Part shown: positions 63,995 through 64,000 of the stretch, in pieces | How the letters are laid out: each line of letters starts with the position of its first letter | Position numbering within the stretch: the first letter of the stretch is position 1 | Source of the DNA: Nonomuraea thailandensis | Lineage (GTDB): Bacteria > Actinomycetota > Actinomycetes > Streptosporangiales > Streptosporangiaceae | Assembly (NCBI RefSeq): GCF_024172165.1 | Contig: NZ_JAMZEB010000002.1 | Span: forward strand, 12,483,501-12,547,500 | Direction: 5' to 3' | DNA: 64,000 nt | Notes under the pieces: model-generated | The model's input: the letters and a program-made list of their open reading frames with translations, nothing else | Told to the model about the DNA's origin: nothing | Database searches by the model: none | Position numbers and translations under genes: made by a program

Positions 63995-64000
63995 CCGCCC
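63981..64000 (+). CDS. Start of a second sugar permease (partial)
   Basis: A GTG at 63981 with GAGGGGG upstream opens a frame overlapping the permease stop by 14 bases; only six codons are in the window. A MalG/LplC-type partner is expected here by gene order. Very little sequence supports it. Confidence 0.35.

Overview
The window is very GC-rich DNA with frequent GTG starts, short or overlapping gene junctions, twin-arginine and lipoprotein signals, and the regulator mix of a filamentous actinomycete: AfsR/SARP proteins, large ATP-binding LuxR (LAL) proteins, LacI, ROK, MarR and GntR repressors, and a LexA-like protein. A member of Streptosporangiales such as Nonomuraea is a reasonable guess, but that is inference. 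No rRNA, tRNA, CRISPR array, transposase, phage gene or replication origin was seen.

Layout. 1-1377: end of a NarL-type two-component system. 1385-2942: NADPH:quinone-type oxidoreductase and a divergent MarR repressor sharing three operators. 3033-9281: ROK regulator, small membrane protein, nucleoside hydrolase/adenosine deaminase operon and its divergent LacI repressor. 9516-16067: DUF4260 protein, ABC solute-binding lipoprotein, EntS-like exporter, beta-lactamase-like hydrolase, P450, and an aldo/keto reductase with a MerR-type promoter. 16202-20627: FAH-family enzyme and fused carboxyltransferase, divergent from GntR and DUF3500. 20624-29754: frameshifted membrane gene, MlrC-type peptidase, ROK regulator and a complete dipeptide-type ABC importer. 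29751-33959: RibD/DHFR-like reductase, two alpha/beta hydrolases and a tannase-family esterase. 33967-45161: regulator-dense stretch with two LAL and two SARP proteins plus a luciferase-like oxidoreductase and a hemerythrin. 45225-49754: molybdopterin protein/cytochrome b pair, GMC oxidoreductase and an ABC-F protein with a leader peptide. 49810-54707: secreted nuclease, Baeyer-Villiger-type monooxygenase, LexA-like repressor. 54718-64000: a polysaccharide-use locus (DUF2264, PL8 lyase, M60-like peptidase, LacI, 2-hydroxyacid dehydrogenase, sugar permease) tied together by four near-identical LacI operators.

The most unusual signal crosses gene boundaries. At least ten unrelated genes carry short tandem DNA repeats inside the reading frame. 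Unit lengths are 24, 27, 33, 36, 45, 48 or 99 bp, always a multiple of three, and the repeats fall in loops, linkers, termini or inter-domain joints. In the LacI gene the unit is a sixfold copy of the protein's own conserved strand, and in the nucleoside hydrolase about 174 low-complexity residues are spliced in next to the catalytic Asp cluster. Between genes, related arrays (units of 15, about 27, about 31, 33 and 51 bp) sit at the 3' ends of genes, often with the stop codon inside a repeat copy; there the unit need not be a multiple of three. This looks like an ongoing minisatellite-type expansion filtered by frame. Other notable points are a nine-residue leader ORF before the ABC-F gene, an 11-bp-spaced direct repeat before the larger SARP gene, a 45-bp inverted duplication between two hydrolase promoters, and a GMC oxidoreductase that lacks part of its FAD-binding region.
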